Positions 9,314 to 19,018 of a stretch of 64,000 nt of DNA are shown piece after piece. The first letter of the stretch is position 1; every line of letters starts with the position of its first letter. The stretch is taken from contig NZ_CP080412.1 of NCBI RefSeq assembly GCF_019457635.1, positions 2,914,001 to 2,978,000 on the forward strand, written 5' to 3'. Under the pieces are notes generated by a model. It was not told the origin of the DNA. It ran no database searches and was given only the letters and a program-made list of their open reading frames with translations. Source of the DNA: Shewanella mangrovisoli (lineage in GTDB: Bacteria; Pseudomonadota; Gammaproteobacteria; Enterobacterales; Shewanellaceae). The position numbers were made by a program, and so were the translations under genes.

Positions 9314-10162
9314 ATGGGTTCTGTTACCACCAAAAAACACGCAAACGGGCTCGATTATGTCGAAGTGAACACTGCGTTATGCCAAGCAAGGATTTTTTTA
9401 CAGGGCGCGCAAATCGATCATTTTCAACCTGTAGGTAAGCCGCCCTTGTTATGGGTGTCTTCGGCGGATGACTATCAACCGGGTAATGGGATCCGTGGCG
9501 GTGTACCTGTCTGCTGGCCTTGGTTTGGCATGAGCAACCAAGCTAATTTTCCACAACATGGTTTTGCCCGCACCCGTATTTGGACACTCGAGTCGGTTGA
9601 GATGCGTAATCAATTGGTGGATTTGCGTTTCAGCTTAACGATCAGCGAAGAAGATAAAATCTTTTGGCCGCACCATACCCAAGTCAACGTCCTCTTTACC
9701 TTAGGTGAAACCTTAAGTATCAGCTTAGTTAACACTAACCTCGGCGATGTGCCCGTAACGCTCACTCAAGCACTACACAGTTATTTTCCAATTGAAGATA
9801 TTCACCAACTTAAAGCCACGGGTTTTAGTGGCGCTCAATATATTGAGTTTGCCGAAGGGCCTTACCCGCAAACGACAGATGATGTGCTATTTGACCGCGA
9901 AACCGACCGTGTTTACACCAACCTAGGTCCGGTACAACACTTACATACGCCCCAAGGTGTGATTGAAGTGAGCCGCGAAAATAGCCACTCGGCCGTGCTA
10001 TGGAACCCTTGGATTGAAAAATCGACTCGCCTTGCCCGCTTTAATGACGATGACTATTTGACTATGGTGTGTCTCGAAGCTGCCAATGTGCTTGAAGATA
10101 AATTAACGCTGGCCCCCGGCGAGAGTCACAGTTTAGTAACCCATATTCGTTGGGCAGACTAA
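9314..10162 (+). CDS. yeaD: D-hexose-6-phosphate mutarotase (aldose 1-epimerase family)
   Basis: It interconverts alpha and beta anomers of glucose-6-phosphate or related hexose phosphates. The family signature region GIRGGVPVCWPWFG is present near residues 60-75, and the later His-containing segments (QHGFAR, ALHSYF) fit the galactose-mutarotase-like fold. The ATG at 9314 has GAGGA ten bases ahead and gives 282 residues. A GTG at 9269 would add 15 residues but has no ribosome site. The gene is divergent from the acyl-CoA dehydrogenase gene and convergent with the next gene across a shared terminator. Confidence 0.9.
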   Translation: MGSVTTKKHANGLDYVEVNTALCQARIFLQGAQIDHFQPVGKPPLLWVSSADDYQPGNGIRGGVPVCWPWFGMSNQANFPQHGFARTRIWTLESVEMRNQLVDLRFSLTISEEDKIFWPHHTQVNVLFTLGETLSISLVNTNLGDVPVTLTQALHSYFPIEDIHQLKATGFSGAQYIEFAEGPYPQTTDDVLFDRETDRVYTNLGPVQHLHTPQGVIEVSRENSHSAVLWNPWIEKSTRLARFNDDDYLTMVCLEAANVLEDKLTLAPGESHSLVTHIRWAD

Positions 10163-10190
10163 TCCGTCTTTGTCGATATCCCATCAATGT

Positions 10191-10220
10191 AAAAAGCCCA
10201 GTGCATGACTGGGCTTTTTT
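10191..10220. terminator. Bidirectional terminator, mutarotase / dehydrogenase genes
   Basis: Stem AAAAAGCCCAGT (10191-10202) pairs with ACTGGGCTTTTT (10208-10219), with A and T runs on both sides, between convergent genes. Confidence 0.9.
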
Positions 10221-10263
10221 ATGCCATCAAATTCACGATGGCCATCAGTTTGGCAATCACCGC

Positions 10264-11139
10264 CTACTTAGTGTTTTTCTCAAAACGCGCTAACAAGCTT
10301 GAGGTGTCCCAGCGATTACCACCCATGGCTTGGACTTCGGAATAAAACTGATCCACTAACGCGGTTAAGGGTAAGTGCGAACCATTACGGCGAGCTTCTT
10401 CTAGGGCAATGCCTAAATCCTTACGCATCCAATCGACGGCAAAACCAAAATCATAGCTTTGACCCCACATGGTTTTGTAGCGATTTTCCATCTGCCAGCT
10501 TTGCGCCGCACCTTTACTGATCACTTCAACCACTTTTTCACCGTCAAGGCCTGCTTTGCGGGCAAATTGCAGCGCTTCGGCAAGGCCTTGTACCACACCT
10601 GCGATACAAATTTGGTTAACCATCTTAGTGAGTTGACCTGCCCCTACCTCACCTAAACGCTCTGCGCAGCGTGCAAACGCCTCGATAACGGGCTTTACAC
10701 GCTCGAACACGGCTTGGTCGCCCCCGACCATCACGGTCAGCACGCCATTTTCGGCGCCAGCTTGGCCACCCGATACAGGCGCATCGAGAAAATCGATGCC
10801 TTTTTCGGCCAGCACTTTATGTAATTCACGGGCCACATCGGCAGAAGCCGTTGTATGGTCAACCAGTACAGTACCTTGAGCCATACCATGGATCACGCCA
10901 TCATTGCCTAATACCACTTCACGCAAGTCGTTATCGTTGCCTACGCAGGTAAACACAATATCTTGGCCGATAGCCGCCTCTTTGGGCGTTGGGCAGCAAC
11001 TACCGCCGTAGTTCTCGACCCAAGCTTGTGCCTTGGCAAAAGTGCGGTTATACACAGTAACCTCATGGCCCTTGTTGAGTAAGTGTCTTGCCATGGGGTA
11101 ACCCATTACGCCTAAACCAATAAATGCGACTTTTGCCAT
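10264..11139 (-). CDS. NAD(P)-dependent beta-hydroxyacid dehydrogenase (3-hydroxyisobutyrate dehydrogenase family)
   Basis: It has the Rossmann fingerprint GLGVMG at residues 8-13, the substrate loop DAPVSGGQAGAENG at about 120-132 and the catalytic Lys172 in GAGQLTKMVNQ. The 291 residues are typical of the family, which includes 3-hydroxyisobutyrate, tartronate-semialdehyde and succinic-semialdehyde reductases. The first residues do not separate these. The ATG at 11139 has AAGGA about seven bases ahead and the normal family N-terminus. The longer frame to 11187 lacks both. No metabolic neighbour points to a pathway. Confidence 0.9.
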   Translation of the reverse strand: MAKVAFIGLGVMGYPMARHLLNKGHEVTVYNRTFAKAQAWVENYGGSCCPTPKEAAIGQDIVFTCVGNDNDLREVVLGNDGVIHGMAQGTVLVDHTTASADVARELHKVLAEKGIDFLDAPVSGGQAGAENGVLTVMVGGDQAVFERVKPVIEAFARCAERLGEVGAGQLTKMVNQICIAGVVQGLAEALQFARKAGLDGEKVVEVISKGAAQSWQMENRYKTMWGQSYDFGFAVDWMRKDLGIALEEARRNGSHLPLTALVDQFYSEVQAMGGNRWDTSSLLARFEKNTK

Positions 11140-11480
11140 GAGGAATTCCTTTGATTGATAAACAAGGTGAAACGTTTTACACCACACATTTTACTGCGTT
11201 CATTAACACCGCCAAATTGACAATACTGAATTGACCACAATGGACTAACGACACGCTGAACGCGCGCTTATGTTACTCCGAGAAAGACCCGACCTAAACT
11301 AAAAAAATGCGAGCAAGTGTTTCAACTTAAAAGGTCAATCCGTAATAAAAAACGCTGGCGGCAGTGTAGCACTCACTTAGGCGAGCGTCAGAGTAAAAAT
11401 GCCCTCGGCAGCAAACGCAGTGTTCGACAGAAACAACAAAGGCGCACACTGGCGCCTTTGCTTTTGATCACGAGCCAAAA
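11140..11480. other. Intergenic region without a supported gene
   Basis: It holds the likely promoter of the dehydrogenase gene on the minus strand and, at its right edge, the terminator of the thioesterase gene. A short frame at 11317-11562 on the plus strand is not coding-like. Confidence 0.4.
11437..11460 (-). terminator. Terminator of the thioesterase gene
   Basis: Stem CAAAGGCGC (11437-11445) pairs with GCGCCTTTG (11452-11460). On the minus strand TTGTTTC follows. It lies 21 bases past the stop. Confidence 0.7.
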
Positions 11481-11960
11481 TCACTTTTGCACGTGGGCTT
11501 CCATTTCGGCGCCAATTTTCTTGCGCATTTCCATCAAGCGCAGCGCAGAATCACGTAGATGAATATCATGCTCAGTCTGCGGCACCCATTCAGGCACAGG
11601 TGTCGGTTGTCCATTTTCATCCACGGCCACCATGATAACGATACAATGAGTCGTGAGATGGCGCTCAGAGACCTTAGGATCCCCTGCCCGCACATCAATA
11701 CCGATATGCATCGAGGTCTTGCCGGTATAAATCACCTTGGCGCTGACTTCGACAATATTGCCCACAAGGATCGGCTGTACAAATCGAATTCCCCCCGCAT
11801 AGGCGGTAATGCAATATTTACCACTCCAACCTGCGGCGCAGGCATAGGCCGCAAGGTCAATCCATTTCATCACAGCGCCGCCGTGAACCTTACCACCAAA
11901 ATTCACATCCGCAGGCTCAGACAAAAATCTCAGGGTAATTTGTCTATCGATACCAGCCAT
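11481..11960 (-). CDS. Acyl-CoA thioesterase, hotdog fold (YciA/BFIT-like)
   Basis: The 159-residue protein has the acyl-CoA thioesterase pattern: an N-terminal strand, then NFGGKVHGGAVMKWIDLAAYACA, the hotdog helix with the conserved Asn, Gly-Gly and Asp positions. It hydrolyses acyl-CoA to free acid and CoA, probably as a cytoplasmic oligomer. The start has GAGG about seven bases upstream (GTTGAGGTTAT). It is monocistronic, with a terminator after it and the unknown membrane protein gene upstream on the same strand. Chain-length preference is not readable. Confidence 0.88.
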   Translation of the reverse strand: MAGIDRQITLRFLSEPADVNFGGKVHGGAVMKWIDLAAYACAAGWSGKYCITAYAGGIRFVQPILVGNIVEVSAKVIYTGKTSMHIGIDVRAGDPKVSERHLTTHCIVIMVAVDENGQPTPVPEWVPQTEHDIHLRDSALRLMEMRKKIGAEMEAHVQK

Positions 11961-12076
11961 ATAACCTCAACTTATTCAGCCTCTGTGGCTCAATGATTTT
12001 GCAATAAGTTGAGTTTACGATAGAAATGCGCAATAGCGTAAAGATAATTGCGATTGTCCCAGTGAAGAGAACCGAT

Positions 12077-12445
12077 TTAGCCAAAGTAGCTTATCAGCCC
12101 GCAGGAGAGCAATAATCCCGGCAACGCCAAGCGATACAACCACAGCTGTAATTGGCTGCTAACAAACCGAGTCCCCTTGCCATAAGTGTAAATACCCAAC
12201 CCCGCCAAAAACAGCCCAATCACTTCAAATCCCGATGACATATGGTTGCTACCACCGACACTGATGGCAGTCACCAACAACGCAAACCACACCAGCACAT
12301 ATGCGGCAATGGCAAAGGTGAAGGTCTTCATGCCGATATCCATATTCGGATGCCAAACTTTGGATTCACCACGGATAAGTTCGGTCAAATTTGCGGTTAC
12401 AGCGCCAACGATTGGCACAAGCGGGATCACCAGAGGGTTCAACAT
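12077..12445 (-). CDS. Small integral membrane protein of unknown function
   Basis: I do not recognise a named family. The 122-residue protein has four hydrophobic stretches: about residues 4-20, 44-66, 75-92 and 102-121, with a polar loop (RGESKVWHPNMD) after the first. The ATG at 12445 is preceded by AAGGA at eight bases. The frame continues upstream to 12577 without a better site, so the short form is preferred. It lies just downstream of the fab cluster but is separated from it by a strong terminator, so it is likely a separate unit. Confidence 0.65.
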   Translation of the reverse strand: MLNPLVIPLVPIVGAVTANLTELIRGESKVWHPNMDIGMKTFTFAIAAYVLVWFALLVTAISVGGSNHMSSGFEVIGLFLAGLGIYTYGKGTRFVSSQLQLWLYRLALPGLLLSCGLISYFG

Positions 12446-12575
12446 GACAAGCTTCCTTTTAAGCGGTATATGCCTGTCATTATCGGCGGCAAGCTGGATT
12501 AAACAAGCTTGATGAACAAAGGTTAACCATTTGGATATCAGCACGTTAAAAAGTGATACACGGCACAATTCGAGC

Positions 12576-12607
12576 ATAAAAAATGCGCCAATTGGCGCAT
12601 TTTTTAT
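12576..12607 (-). terminator. Terminator ending the fab cluster
   Basis: A perfect 32-bp palindrome (core AATGCGCCA/TGGCGCATT with six-base A and T flanks) lies 16 bases past the fabF stop. Confidence 0.9.
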
Positions 12608-12622
12608 CGAGCTAACCGCTGT

Positions 12623-13870
12623 TTAAACTTTCTTAAACAGCAATGAACCGTTAGTACCACCAAAACCGAAGGAGTTACATAGAGCGTACTCTAACTTCAC
12701 ATCGCGGGCGGTGTGCGCCACAAAGTCTAAATCACAGCCTTCATCTGGATTATCGAGGTTGATGGTCGGTGGTACGGCTTGGTCGCGCAGTGCAAGCAGG
12801 GTGAAAATCGCTTCTACTGCCCCCGCAGCGCCCAACAAGTGACCCGTCATAGACTTAGTTGAGCTGACCAGCAGATTATAAGCGTGGTCACCAAACACAG
12901 ATTTCACCGCGGCCGCTTCGGCTTTATCGCCCGCAGGAGTTGAAGTGCCGTGGGCATTGATATAGCCAATTTTCTCAAATGGCAGTTTGGCATCATTCAC
13001 TGCATTGACCATAGCCGCAGCTGCGCCCGCACCATCGCTTGGTGGCGATGTCATATGGAACGCATCACCGCTCATACCAAAGCCGACGAGTTCACCATAA
13101 ATGGTCGCGCCGCGCGCCTTAGCATGCTCGTATTCTTCCATTACCATCACACCTGCGCCATCGCCGATGACAAAGCCGTCACGGTCTTTATCCCATGGAC
13201 GACTGGCTGCCGTTGGGTCATCGTTACGGGTCGACAGGGCTTTGGCCGCACCAAAACCACCCACGCCTAATGGACAAGTGACGTCTTCGGCACCGCCAGC
13301 AACCATCACGTCGGCATCGCCATAGGCGATGGTACGCGCCGCAAAACCGATGTTATGCACACCAGTAGTACAAGCAGTCGTGACGGCAAAGTTAGGGCCT
13401 GTCATACCGTACATAATCGATAAATGGCCAGCAATCATATTGATGATGGTGCTTGGCACGAAGAAAGGCGAAATCTTACGGGGGCCACCGCTTAATAGCG
13501 CGCTGTGGTTTTGTTCGATTAACCACATGCCGCCCATGCCCGCACCGATAGCAGTACCGACACGGCCTGGGTTTACTTTGCTCATATCCAGACCCGAGTC
13601 TTGGATAGCTTGGATGCCAGCAGCCATACCATACTGAATAAAGAGGTCCATTTTACGGGCATCTTTCTTGGTTAAGTACTGCTCAACATCAAAATCTTTT
13701 ACAGAACCACTGAAACGAGTGGTGAATTCGCTGGCATCAAATTTGGTTATAGGTGCAATACCACTCTTACCCGAAAGCAGCGCCTTCCAAGTAGTATCGA
13801 CAGTATTACCCACGGGAGTTACTAACCCTAAACCGGTTACCACTACACGACGTTTAGACACGGCAGTCAC
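12623..13870 (-). CDS. fabF: Beta-ketoacyl-ACP synthase II
   Basis: It condenses malonyl-ACP with growing acyl-ACP chains and is the elongating ketosynthase needed for cis-vaccenate formation. The active-site Cys167 lies in TTACTTG, and the two catalytic His residues lie in [14 protein letters not shown] and [11 protein letters not shown]. The 415 residues match E. coli FabF (413). It is last in the yceD-rpmF-plsX-fabHDG-acpP-fabF cluster. A terminator lies between acpP and fabF, so it probably depends on read-through or its own promoter in the 200-base gap. GGTGAC precedes the start. Confidence 0.97.
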   Translation of the reverse strand: MTAVSKRRVVVTGLGLVTPVGNTVDTTWKALLSGKSGIAPITKFDASEFTTRFSGSVKDFDVEQYLTKKDARKMDLFIQYGMAAGIQAIQDSGLDMSKVNPGRVGTAIGAGMGGMWLIEQNHSALLSGGPRKISPFFVPSTIINMIAGHLSIMYGMTGPNFAVTTACTTGVHNIGFAARTIAYGDADVMVAGGAEDVTCPLGVGGFGAAKALSTRNDDPTAASRPWDKDRDGFVIGDGAGVMVMEEYEHAKARGATIYGELVGFGMSGDAFHMTSPPSDGAGAAAAMVNAVNDAKLPFEKIGYINAHGTSTPAGDKAEAAAVKSVFGDHAYNLLVSSTKSMTGHLLGAAGAVEAIFTLLALRDQAVPPTINLDNPDEGCDLDFVAHTARDVKLEYALCNSFGFGGTNGSLLFKKV

Positions 13871-14021
13871 CTTTTAATGCTAAATAGATAAGGTTATGAC
13901 AGATCACGGTGTTTCTATCATAAAGAGTCTTCGCCAATCTGCGGCGAGCATCTCATGGACAAATGCAACACACAGCTTCCAGAGACGATTGAATGGCACT
14001 ATTGCAGAATTGGGCGGGGCT

Positions 14022-14054
14022 AAAACAAAAACAGGCGGCATATTTGCCGCCTGT
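14022..14054 (-). terminator. Terminator between acpP and fabF
   Basis: Stem ACAGGCGGCA (14031-14040) pairs with TGCCGCCTGT (14045-14054), loop TATT, followed on the minus strand by TTTTGTTTTAG. It starts 17 bases past the acpP stop and would set acpP transcript levels apart from fabF. Confidence 0.85.
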
Positions 14055-14070
14055 TCTCTAGAATTCAGAA

Positions 14071-14304
14071 TTACTGATTCTTAGAAACGTAATCGATCGC
14101 TGCTTGAACAGTAGTGATCTTTTCAGCTTCTTCATCAGGGATCTCGGTATCAAACTCTTCTTCCAGAGCCATAACCAACTCAACAGTGTCCAGAGAATCT
14201 GCACCCAGATCGTCAACGAAAGATGCCGCTGGTTTAACGTCTTCTTCTTTAACGCCCAGTTGCTCTACAATGATTTTCTTTACACGTTCTTCGATGTTGC
14301 TCAT
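14071..14304 (-). CDS. acpP: Acyl carrier protein
   Basis: It carries fatty acyl chains on a 4'-phosphopantetheine arm attached to the Ser of the [10 protein letters not shown] motif (Ser37 counting Met as 1). The 77-residue acidic protein is nearly identical in layout to E. coli AcpP. It is transcribed between fabG and fabF, with a 160-base gap upstream that probably contains its own promoter and a strong terminator directly downstream. This fits the very high expression known for ACP. GGAAAG lies upstream of the start. Confidence 0.98.
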   Translation of the reverse strand: MSNIEERVKKIIVEQLGVKEEDVKPAASFVDDLGADSLDTVELVMALEEEFDTEIPDEEAEKITTVQAAIDYVSKNQ

Positions 14305-14467
14305 TAGTTTTCTTTCCTATTCAAATTACGCACTTGCGTAAGATTGCGAGTAGTTTATTAGATTTGGCTGACAATGCAAGCTTAGTTTTCGTGGTCTAAC
14401 CACGAAATTTAGCGACCAATTGATACAGATCACTACTCAGTTGCGACAGTATCCCTGCCATCCGCCC

Positions 14468-15214
14468 TTAAACCATGTACATTCCGCCATTCACATGCAA
14501 GGTCTCGCCTGTGATATAAGCGGCAGAATCCGATGCCAAGAAGAGTACGGCATTAGCAATTTCTTGCGCTTGCCCTAATCGTTCCATCGGAACCTGAGAC
14601 ATGATAGCTTTTTGCTGATCTTCGGTCAGCTCATCAGTCATATCGGTCTGGATAAATCCAGGAGCGATAGCATTAACTGTAATTTGACGAGATGCAACCT
14701 CTCTTGCAAGAGATTTTGTAAATCCGATCAAACCAGCCTTTGCAGCCGAGTAGTTAACTTGACCTGCATTGCCCATAGTGCCTACCACTGAACCAATATT
14801 GATGATCCGGCCGAAGCGCTTTTTCATCATGGTACGCATCACAGGTTTTGATAGTCTGAACAATGATGTCAGGTTGGTATCGATGATATCGTTCCATTCA
14901 TCATCTTTCATTCGCATCAGCAAGTTATCACGGGTGATACCCGCGTTGTTGACTAGAATATCAACATCACCCGCTTTTTCTTTGATCGAATCGAATAAAT
15001 CGGTGACGGATTGACTATCGGTAACATTAAGCACTAAACCAAAACCTTTGTCACCCAGATATTCTTGAATTGCTGCGGCGCCCTTCTCACTTGTGGCAGT
15101 TCCTACCACAATCGCACCAGCTTCGACTAAGGTTTCGGCAATCGCGCGGCCAATACCACGGCTCGCGCCTGTCACTAAGGCAACTTTGCCCGCTAAACTC
15201 AGATTGATACTCAT
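14468..15214 (-). CDS. fabG: 3-oxoacyl-ACP reductase
   Basis: It reduces 3-oxoacyl-ACP to (R)-3-hydroxyacyl-ACP with NADPH. It is a short-chain dehydrogenase: cofactor loop TGASRGIG (residues 15-22), NNAG (89-92), and the catalytic Ser142, Tyr155 and Lys159. At 248 residues it has FabG length and the usual C-terminal LHVNGGMYMV. It starts 10 bases after the fabD stop with AAGGAG ahead, so the two genes are translationally close within the fab operon. Confidence 0.97.
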   Translation of the reverse strand: MSINLSLAGKVALVTGASRGIGRAIAETLVEAGAIVVGTATSEKGAAAIQEYLGDKGFGLVLNVTDSQSVTDLFDSIKEKAGDVDILVNNAGITRDNLLMRMKDDEWNDIIDTNLTSLFRLSKPVMRTMMKKRFGRIINIGSVVGTMGNAGQVNYSAAKAGLIGFTKSLAREVASRQITVNAIAPGFIQTDMTDELTEDQQKAIMSQVPMERLGQAQEIANAVLFLASDSAAYITGETLHVNGGMYMV

Positions 15215-15223
15215 ACAAACTCC

Positions 15224-16150
15224 TTATTCAGTTAACGCGGTAAGGGATGCAACGTCATTAACTGCTTGGGCAGAAAGAGATTTATTAATGCGTTTCGCAA
15301 GACCTGTCAATACTTTACCAGGGCCACACTCAACTAACTGGGTAATGCCTTTTTCGGCCATTAATTCAACGGTTTCGCTCCAACGCACTGGGCAATAAAG
15401 TTGACGAACCAGCGCATCTTTAATGTCGGCAACCGCAGTGGGTGATGCCACATCTACGTTATTGATAACGGTGATGCTTGGCGTATTAAACTGCACATCG
15501 TTTAAAGCTACCGCTAATTTATCAGCGGCAGGTTTCATTAATGCGCAGTGTGATGGCACGCTGACTGGCAAGGCAACCGCCATTTTGGCGCCCGCCGCTT
15601 TACAGGCCACAGCTGCACGCTCAACCGCCTCTTTTTGACCCGCGATAACCACTTGGCCAGGGCTGTTAAAGTTAACTGGGCTCACCACTTCGCCTTGGGC
15701 AGCTTCAATACACGCATTAGCAATGCCGTCATTATCAAGACCGATAATCGCGTACATAGCGCCAGTACCCGCTGGCACAGCTTGCTGCATCAGTTGACCA
15801 CGTAGCTCAACCAGTTTGATCGCATCTTTAAAATCGATGACACCTGCACAGACTAAAGCGGAATATTCGCCTAAGCTGTGACCCGCTAACATCGCAGGCA
15901 TGGCCTTGCCAGAAGCAACATAGGCACGCCAAATCGCCACACTTGCCGCTAATAAGGCAGGCTGGGTTTTATCGGTTTCATTTAGGGTTTCAACGGGGCC
16001 ATCTTGCACTAATGCCCACAGATCATACCCTAACACCTCACTCGCTTCGGCAAAGGTTTGTCCCACAATCGGCTGCGCACCAGCCAGCTCGGCTAGCATG
16101 CCTAGGGCCTGTGAACCTTGGCCTGGGAATACAAAAGCTACATTTTCCAT
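15224..16150 (-). CDS. fabD: Malonyl-CoA:ACP transacylase
   Basis: It transfers malonyl from CoA to ACP. The nucleophile Ser92 lies in the GHSLGEYSAL elbow, the N-terminal oxyanion segment is FPGQGSQ (residues 8-14) and the catalytic His is in VPSHCALM near residue 200. Length 308 fits the family. AGGTAA precedes the ATG. It lies between fabH and fabG. The 104-base gap to fabH could hold a weak internal promoter, but none is obvious. Confidence 0.97.
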   Translation of the reverse strand: MENVAFVFPGQGSQALGMLAELAGAQPIVGQTFAEASEVLGYDLWALVQDGPVETLNETDKTQPALLAASVAIWRAYVASGKAMPAMLAGHSLGEYSALVCAGVIDFKDAIKLVELRGQLMQQAVPAGTGAMYAIIGLDNDGIANACIEAAQGEVVSPVNFNSPGQVVIAGQKEAVERAAVACKAAGAKMAVALPVSVPSHCALMKPAADKLAVALNDVQFNTPSITVINNVDVASPTAVADIKDALVRQLYCPVRWSETVELMAEKGITQLVECGPGKVLTGLAKRINKSLSAQAVNDVASLTALTE

Positions 16151-16254
16151 ATCAAATTACCTATGGCGAACTTAATTTATTGAACACTAAACCGTTATCT
16201 TGGACAGCAAACCAAGATAACGATAGTTAGGAATTTAGTCGTATCCAGATACGG

Positions 16255-17214
16255 TTAAAAACGGACGAGCGCACTGCCCCACGCAAAACCGGCACCGAAG
16301 GCTTCGAGCAGCAATAGCTGACCACGTTGGATCCGGCCATCACGCACGGCTTCGTCTAAGGCAATCGGTACCGACGCCGCCGAGGTATTACCGTGTTTGG
16401 CAAGGGTTAACACCACTTTATCTAAGCTCATGTCTAGCTTTTTCGCCGTGGCATTAATAATGCGGAAGTTAGCCTGATGGGGAACCAACCAGTCGATTTC
16501 CGACTTGTCGATATTATTCAGGCGTAATGTTTCAGTGACTACATGGGATAACTGAGTCACCGCTACTTTAAAAACGTCATTACCTTTCATGGTCATAAAG
16601 CCAACCGCCTCAGAGGTTTCCCCCTGACGAGGTGGGAAGGCGCACTTAAGCAAGTCACCTTGACGACCATCGGCATAAATATGGGTTGAAATAATCCCGG
16701 GCTCATCGGAAGCGCCGATAACCGCCGCCCCTGCACCGTCACCAAACAAAATGATGGTGGTGCGGTCTTCTGGCTCACATAAACGTGATAGCACGTCGGC
16801 GCCAATCACCAGCACTTTTTTAGCGGCGCCGGTTTTAACAAATTGATCAGCGACAGATAAGGCATACACAAAACCTGAACAAGCCGCCGCAATATCAAAG
16901 GCTGGAATGGTATGTACGCCGAGCATGGCTTGAATTTCGCAGGCCGCCGCAGGGAACGCATTTGCCGCACTGGTGGTGCCACAAATGATCATATCTAACT
17001 CTGATGCTTCTATGCCGGCCATCTCGAGCGCATTTAATGCTGCCTGATAGCCCATAGTTGAGACAGTTTCGTCTTGCGCCGCAATGCGACGCTCTGAAAT
17101 ACCTGTACGTTCAACAATCCATTGGTCACTGGTTTCCACCATTTTTTCCAAATCTTGATTGCTACGCACCTGCACTGGCAGATAACTACCAGTTCCGAGA
17201 ATTTTTGTATGCAT
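16255..17214 (-). CDS. fabH: Beta-ketoacyl-ACP synthase III
   Basis: It starts type II fatty-acid synthesis by condensing acetyl-CoA with malonyl-ACP. The catalytic triad is visible: Cys112 in AAACSGF, His in VPHQANFRI and Asn in HGNTSAAS. The N-terminus [13 protein letters not shown] aligns with E. coli FabH, which fixes the start. The usual Shine-Dalgarno is absent. Instead the mRNA has CCUCCUU directly before the AUG, the same sequence as the 16S rRNA tail, so translation may depend on coupling to plsX, whose stop is only 9 bases upstream. Length 319 is normal. Confidence 0.97.
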   Translation of the reverse strand: MHTKILGTGSYLPVQVRSNQDLEKMVETSDQWIVERTGISERRIAAQDETVSTMGYQAALNALEMAGIEASELDMIICGTTSAANAFPAAACEIQAMLGVHTIPAFDIAAACSGFVYALSVADQFVKTGAAKKVLVIGADVLSRLCEPEDRTTIILFGDGAGAAVIGASDEPGIISTHIYADGRQGDLLKCAFPPRQGETSEAVGFMTMKGNDVFKVAVTQLSHVVTETLRLNNIDKSEIDWLVPHQANFRIINATAKKLDMSLDKVVLTLAKHGNTSAASVPIALDEAVRDGRIQRGQLLLLEAFGAGFAWGSALVRF

Positions 17215-17223
17215 AAGGAGGAA

Positions 17224-18252
17224 TCAGTTATTTATATCTAAAAGAATCGACTCCAAACGATCTTTTATCATTTCGGGGAGTCGACGTTGCGCTTCAGTCA
17301 CTGCCAAACTAATTGCTTGTAAATAGGCAGTTTCATCCGCATTTCCATGGCTCTTTACAACTATGCCGCGCAATCCTATCAGACTTGCACCATTATAGTG
17401 GTCGGGGTTCATCTGGCTGAGGACCGCCTGAATGCGTGGGGCGATGAGTTTTGCCAAAAAACGCACGAAGAAACCTTGGGTTAGGCCACGTTTTAACTGA
17501 TGAACCAATAACTTGGCAATGCCTTCAGAGGTTTTGAGCGTGATGTTACCCACAAAACCGTCACAAACGATCACATCCACATTGCCCGAATAGATTTCAT
17601 CACCTTCGATAAAGCCGGTGTAATTAATCTGATCGGTGTTTTGCAGTATTTGCGCCGCTTGTTGAACCTGATCGTTGCCTTTGATTTCTTCTGTGCCCAC
17701 ATTAAGGAGTGCAACTTTAGGGCGGGATTTTTTATCCACCGCCTCACACAGCACAGAGCCCATCACGGCAAATTGGAAAAGCGTTTCTGAATCGCAGGAG
17801 ATATTGGCACCTAAGTCCAATAGATAAACCGGCTTTTGCGTGACCGAGGGTAAACAACTGACCAACGCGGGTCTGTCTACACCGGGCAAGGTCTTCAATA
17901 ACACCTTGGCCATGGCCATCAAGGCACCAGTATTACCCGCACTCACACACGCCGCAGCTCGTCCGTCACGCACCAGTTCAATCGATAAGCGCATCGAACT
18001 ATTTTTGCGGGTACGTAAAGCGTGCACGGGTCTATCGGACATGCTCACCACTTCATCGGTGTGAATGACTTCAATACGTGAGAGTAACGGTTGTTCTGCT
18101 TGACGCAGATAGACATCAATTTCAGTCTTATCGCCGACTAAAATGATTTTAAGAGAAGAGTGAGATTTTAGTGCCCGCAAGGCTGCAGGCACCGTGACGT
18201 GGGGGCCATGATCGCCACCCATCGCATCTAACGCGAGCGTCAGACTCGTCAT
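17224..18252 (-). CDS. plsX: Phosphate acyltransferase
   Basis: It makes acyl-phosphate from acyl-ACP for phosphatidic acid synthesis, and acts as a peripheral membrane enzyme. The N-terminal [12 protein letters not shown] signature and the later [14 protein letters not shown] segment are diagnostic. Length 342 matches the family. It lies between rpmF and fabH in the conserved order seen in E. coli, and links phospholipid and fatty-acid initiation in one transcript. The gap to rpmF is only 15 bases. Confidence 0.97.
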   Translation of the reverse strand: MTSLTLALDAMGGDHGPHVTVPAALRALKSHSSLKIILVGDKTEIDVYLRQAEQPLLSRIEVIHTDEVVSMSDRPVHALRTRKNSSMRLSIELVRDGRAAACVSAGNTGALMAMAKVLLKTLPGVDRPALVSCLPSVTQKPVYLLDLGANISCDSETLFQFAVMGSVLCEAVDKKSRPKVALLNVGTEEIKGNDQVQQAAQILQNTDQINYTGFIEGDEIYSGNVDVIVCDGFVGNITLKTSEGIAKLLVHQLKRGLTQGFFVRFLAKLIAPRIQAVLSQMNPDHYNGASLIGLRGIVVKSHGNADETAYLQAISLAVTEAQRRLPEMIKDRLESILLDINN

Positions 18253-18267
18253 TAGGAAACCAACAAA

Positions 18268-18438
18268 TTACTTGTTGATTACCTTTTTACCGCGATAGAA
18301 ACCATCAGCAGTCACGTTGTGACGCATATGGACTTCACCGCTGGTAGCGTCAACAGACAGCTGAGCAGTGCTCAGTGCGTCATGTGAACGGCGCATACCG
18401 CGCTTAGAACGAGATTTTTTATTCTGTTGTACAGCCAT
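18268..18438 (-). CDS. rpmF: 50S ribosomal protein L32
   Basis: The 56-residue basic protein reads [17 protein letters not shown] at its start and ends in YRGKKVINK, the hallmark of bacterial L32. It is a structural protein of the large subunit. The gene lies in the conserved yceD-rpmF-plsX order, 17 bases after yceD. A segment matching the zinc-ribbon cysteines of other L32 versions is absent, so this is the zinc-free type, as in enterobacteria. Confidence 0.97.
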   Translation of the reverse strand: MAVQQNKKSRSKRGMRRSHDALSTAQLSVDATSGEVHMRHNVTADGFYRGKKVINK

Positions 18439-18455
18439 TGGCCCTGTCTCCTAGA

Positions 18456-18980
18456 TTACTTGCTCTTCAGTTTTTCTAACACTGCAAACGGATTTGGACG
18501 CTCCTCTTGAGCGGGTTCGATCTCGCCTACAACTATGTCCATTGACCCGATGTTGCAATCAGTTTCTTCATGCATCGGGATGATAGGCATAGCGACTATC
18601 AATTCATCTTCGATCAATTGATGCAGACGTACTTCGCCAATCTCATTGCACTCAATTGGGTCATACGCATCCGGGAGCTCATCGATTTCTGCCTTAGTCC
18701 GGCATGGACCGAAGCAAAACTCGACCGTAACCTCAGTGGTAAATAGCGTCATGCAACGTTGACAAACCAGAGTGAGCTCCGTCACAGCCTTCCCTTTCAG
18801 GTAGACTATCCCCTGCAAATCTACGCCACATTCAATCGACACTGCCACATCGGAACAGTCGCCGGCACATAACTCATTTAATCTTCTCAATTGCTGCCCA
18901 GGCACTATCCCCTCATAGGTAGAACGGCTCGAGGCGGCGCGAAAAGGATCAATTGAAACCGGTATCTTTACTGTTTGCAT
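18456..18980 (-). CDS. yceD: YceD, DUF177 rRNA accumulation protein
   Basis: DUF177 proteins are conserved next to rpmF and are needed for normal 23S rRNA accumulation in E. coli and plants. The mechanism is not settled. The 174-residue acidic protein contains the family segments LVCQRCM near residue 71 and DPIECNEIGEVRLHQLIEDELIV. It is the first gene of the rpmF-plsX-fab transcript. A promoter candidate lies just upstream. The start has no strong ribosome site (GCGCCTTATGC), but the N-terminus VKIPVSIDPFRAA fits family proteins. Confidence 0.93.
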   Translation of the reverse strand: MQTVKIPVSIDPFRAASSRSTYEGIVPGQQLRRLNELCAGDCSDVAVSIECGVDLQGIVYLKGKAVTELTLVCQRCMTLFTTEVTVEFCFGPCRTKAEIDELPDAYDPIECNEIGEVRLHQLIEDELIVAMPIIPMHEETDCNIGSMDIVVGEIEPAQEERPNPFAVLEKLKSK

Positions 18981-18991
18981 AAGGCGCGCAT

Positions 18992-19018
18992 ATTATAGTT
19001 TGAAAACGCTAGAGTCAA
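18992..19018 (-). promoter_or_regulatory. Candidate sigma70 promoter for yceD-rpmF-plsX-fab
   Basis: On the minus strand a perfect TATAAT (18992-18997) is preceded by TTGACT (19013-19018) with a 15-base spacer, slightly shorter than ideal. It lies 12-38 bases upstream of the yceD start, so the leader would be very short. Confidence 0.5.
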
